This document shows, in pieces, positions 63,474-64,000 of a stretch of 64,000 nucleotides of DNA. The notes beneath the pieces were generated by a model that saw only the letters and a list, made by a program, of their open reading frames with translations, searched no databases and was not told the origin of the DNA. Every line of letters starts with the position of its first letter. The stretch's first letter is position 1. The position numbers and the translations under genes are program-made. Source of the stretch: Peptococcaceae bacterium BRH_c8a (lineage in GTDB: Bacteria; Bacillota; Desulfotomaculia; Desulfotomaculales; Desulfallaceae); NCBI GenBank assembly GCA_000961575.1, contig LADP01000031.1, forward strand, positions 1 through 64,000, in the 5' to 3' direction.

Positions 63474-64000
63474 TGAACCCCTCCGCTGTATTTAGCCAGT
63501 TGTTGATCAATTAGCAGATCCTGCCGCATAATATCCAGGTATAGGTTAAGCCAGGCCAGAAGCTGCCCGTCTTCCGGCGCTACCGCCATGGCGATGGGAT
63601 CAACGCGATCCTTGAGCACGAACAGCTTGGTATAAATAGAAAGCTTTGGATTCTTATTGACTTGGTTTTGTAATTCGAACTCGTCATAAAAGGCGGCCAT
63701 CACTTTGCCCTCCTGAACGGCTGCGATTAGTTCATCCAACTTGGTAAAGGATGTGATTGCAGAATTGGGGAAAAGTATCCCGCCGTACTCTACGTAAGAA
63801 GTGGCCGTGCGCACCCCGATTTGCTGTGCGGAATTAATAACTAGATCCAACGGCTCCCGATCCGGGTGCTTTGATTCCAGGGCCGTCAGGGCCAGGCGAT
63901 TAACCAGCAAAGCCTGGTTAAAAACCACATAGGGCTGGGTATAGCGAACTTTCTGGGCCCGAGAAAGGGTGACGCTCAATTTAGAGATGGCTATATCGGC
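63470..64000 (-). CDS. Extracellular substrate-binding protein, C-terminal part (5' end outside window)
   Basis: The frame is open to the window edge and reads from codon 1 at 64000 as ADIAISKLSVTLSRAQKVRY, which is the hinge motif of type 2 periplasmic binding proteins (family 3, amino acids). The N-terminal part lies beyond the window. In the visible part the second lobe ends with a helical block and GGVQ. It overlaps the symporter gene by four bases, so both are translated together. This pairing of a binding protein with a DAACS symporter is unusual: such proteins normally serve ABC importers. A signal peptide must be sought upstream. Confidence 0.8.
   Translation of the reverse strand, partial: ADIAISKLSVTLSRAQKVRYTQPYVVFNQALLVNRLALTALESKHPDREPLDLVINSAQQIGVRTATSYVEYGGILFPNSAITSFTKLDELIAAVQEGKVMAAFYDEFELQNQVNKNPKLSIYTKLFVLKDRVDPIAMAVAPEDGQLLAWLNLYLDIMRQDLLIDQQLAKYSGGVQ

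Noticed and set aside
51509-64000. Lanthipeptide or lasso peptide locus
   Set aside because: No LanB/LanC/LanM, B1/B2 or cyclase-type genes are present. The maturase is a radical SAM/SPASM enzyme and the leader is of NHLP type.

Overview
The window reads as the chromosome of an anaerobic, low-to-mid GC Firmicute, most plausibly of the Desulfotomaculum/Peptococcaceae type. This is an inference from Gram-positive style ribosome binding sites, many TTG starts, a CtsR operator, a small siroheme sulfite-reductase-like protein, Asp23, paired UspA proteins, a CbiMQO metal importer and an NHLP-type peptide export system. No rRNA, tRNA or CRISPR array was seen.

Layout. Positions 1-509 hold the 3' end of an IS3-family element. 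Positions 648-2934 hold an orphan CoxE-like VWA protein and the small siroheme protein. Positions 3339-13887 form an alpha-glucan/trehalose island: malQ, treZ, a GH57 enzyme and treY in one operon, with a convergent treT-like gene. A perfect 81-nt palindrome sits directly before the GH57 ribosome binding site. Positions 14081-20126 hold an MFS transporter, a Ca-type P-ATPase, htpX with a VTT-domain protein, and a MerR regulator. Positions 20193-25476 hold a catabolic-looking group (FAD oxidoreductase, an unusual winged-helix/FCD regulator, a BKACE enzyme, an SDR) and an orphan HExxH protein. Positions 25598-29440 are a Ni/Co-type ECF importer preceded by a lipoprotein and a structured leader that ends in an intrinsic terminator.

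Positions 29529-36256 carry mixed housekeeping and envelope genes. Positions 36288-43584 are a chaperone cluster (hsp20, dnaK, grpE, a CbpA-like dnaJ, cbpM, clpB) behind a consensus promoter overlapped by a CtsR box. Positions 43702-51242 hold two UspA proteins, a membrane Clp-fold protease, a peroxiredoxin, a roughly 180-nt highly structured candidate RNA (46815-46994), a rubredoxin-like protein, a ferredoxin, HAD, TraB, an ArsC/Spx-like protein and RsgA.

The final 12.5 kb (51509-64000, all minus strand) is a ribosomally made peptide (RiPP) locus. A 99-aa NHLP-type precursor ends in a double-glycine site and an 11-residue core with two cysteines. Around it lie a radical SAM/SPASM maturase, an HExxH protein, a two-domain GNAT-like protein, two NHLP-type ABC exporters (one with a C39 peptidase), an HlyD-type adaptor, a cation/dicarboxylate-type symporter and a substrate-binding protein cut by the window edge. 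Its composition suggests that the core is thioether-modified, cleaved after GG and exported. This locus and the structured RNA are the two strongest candidates for undescribed biology here.
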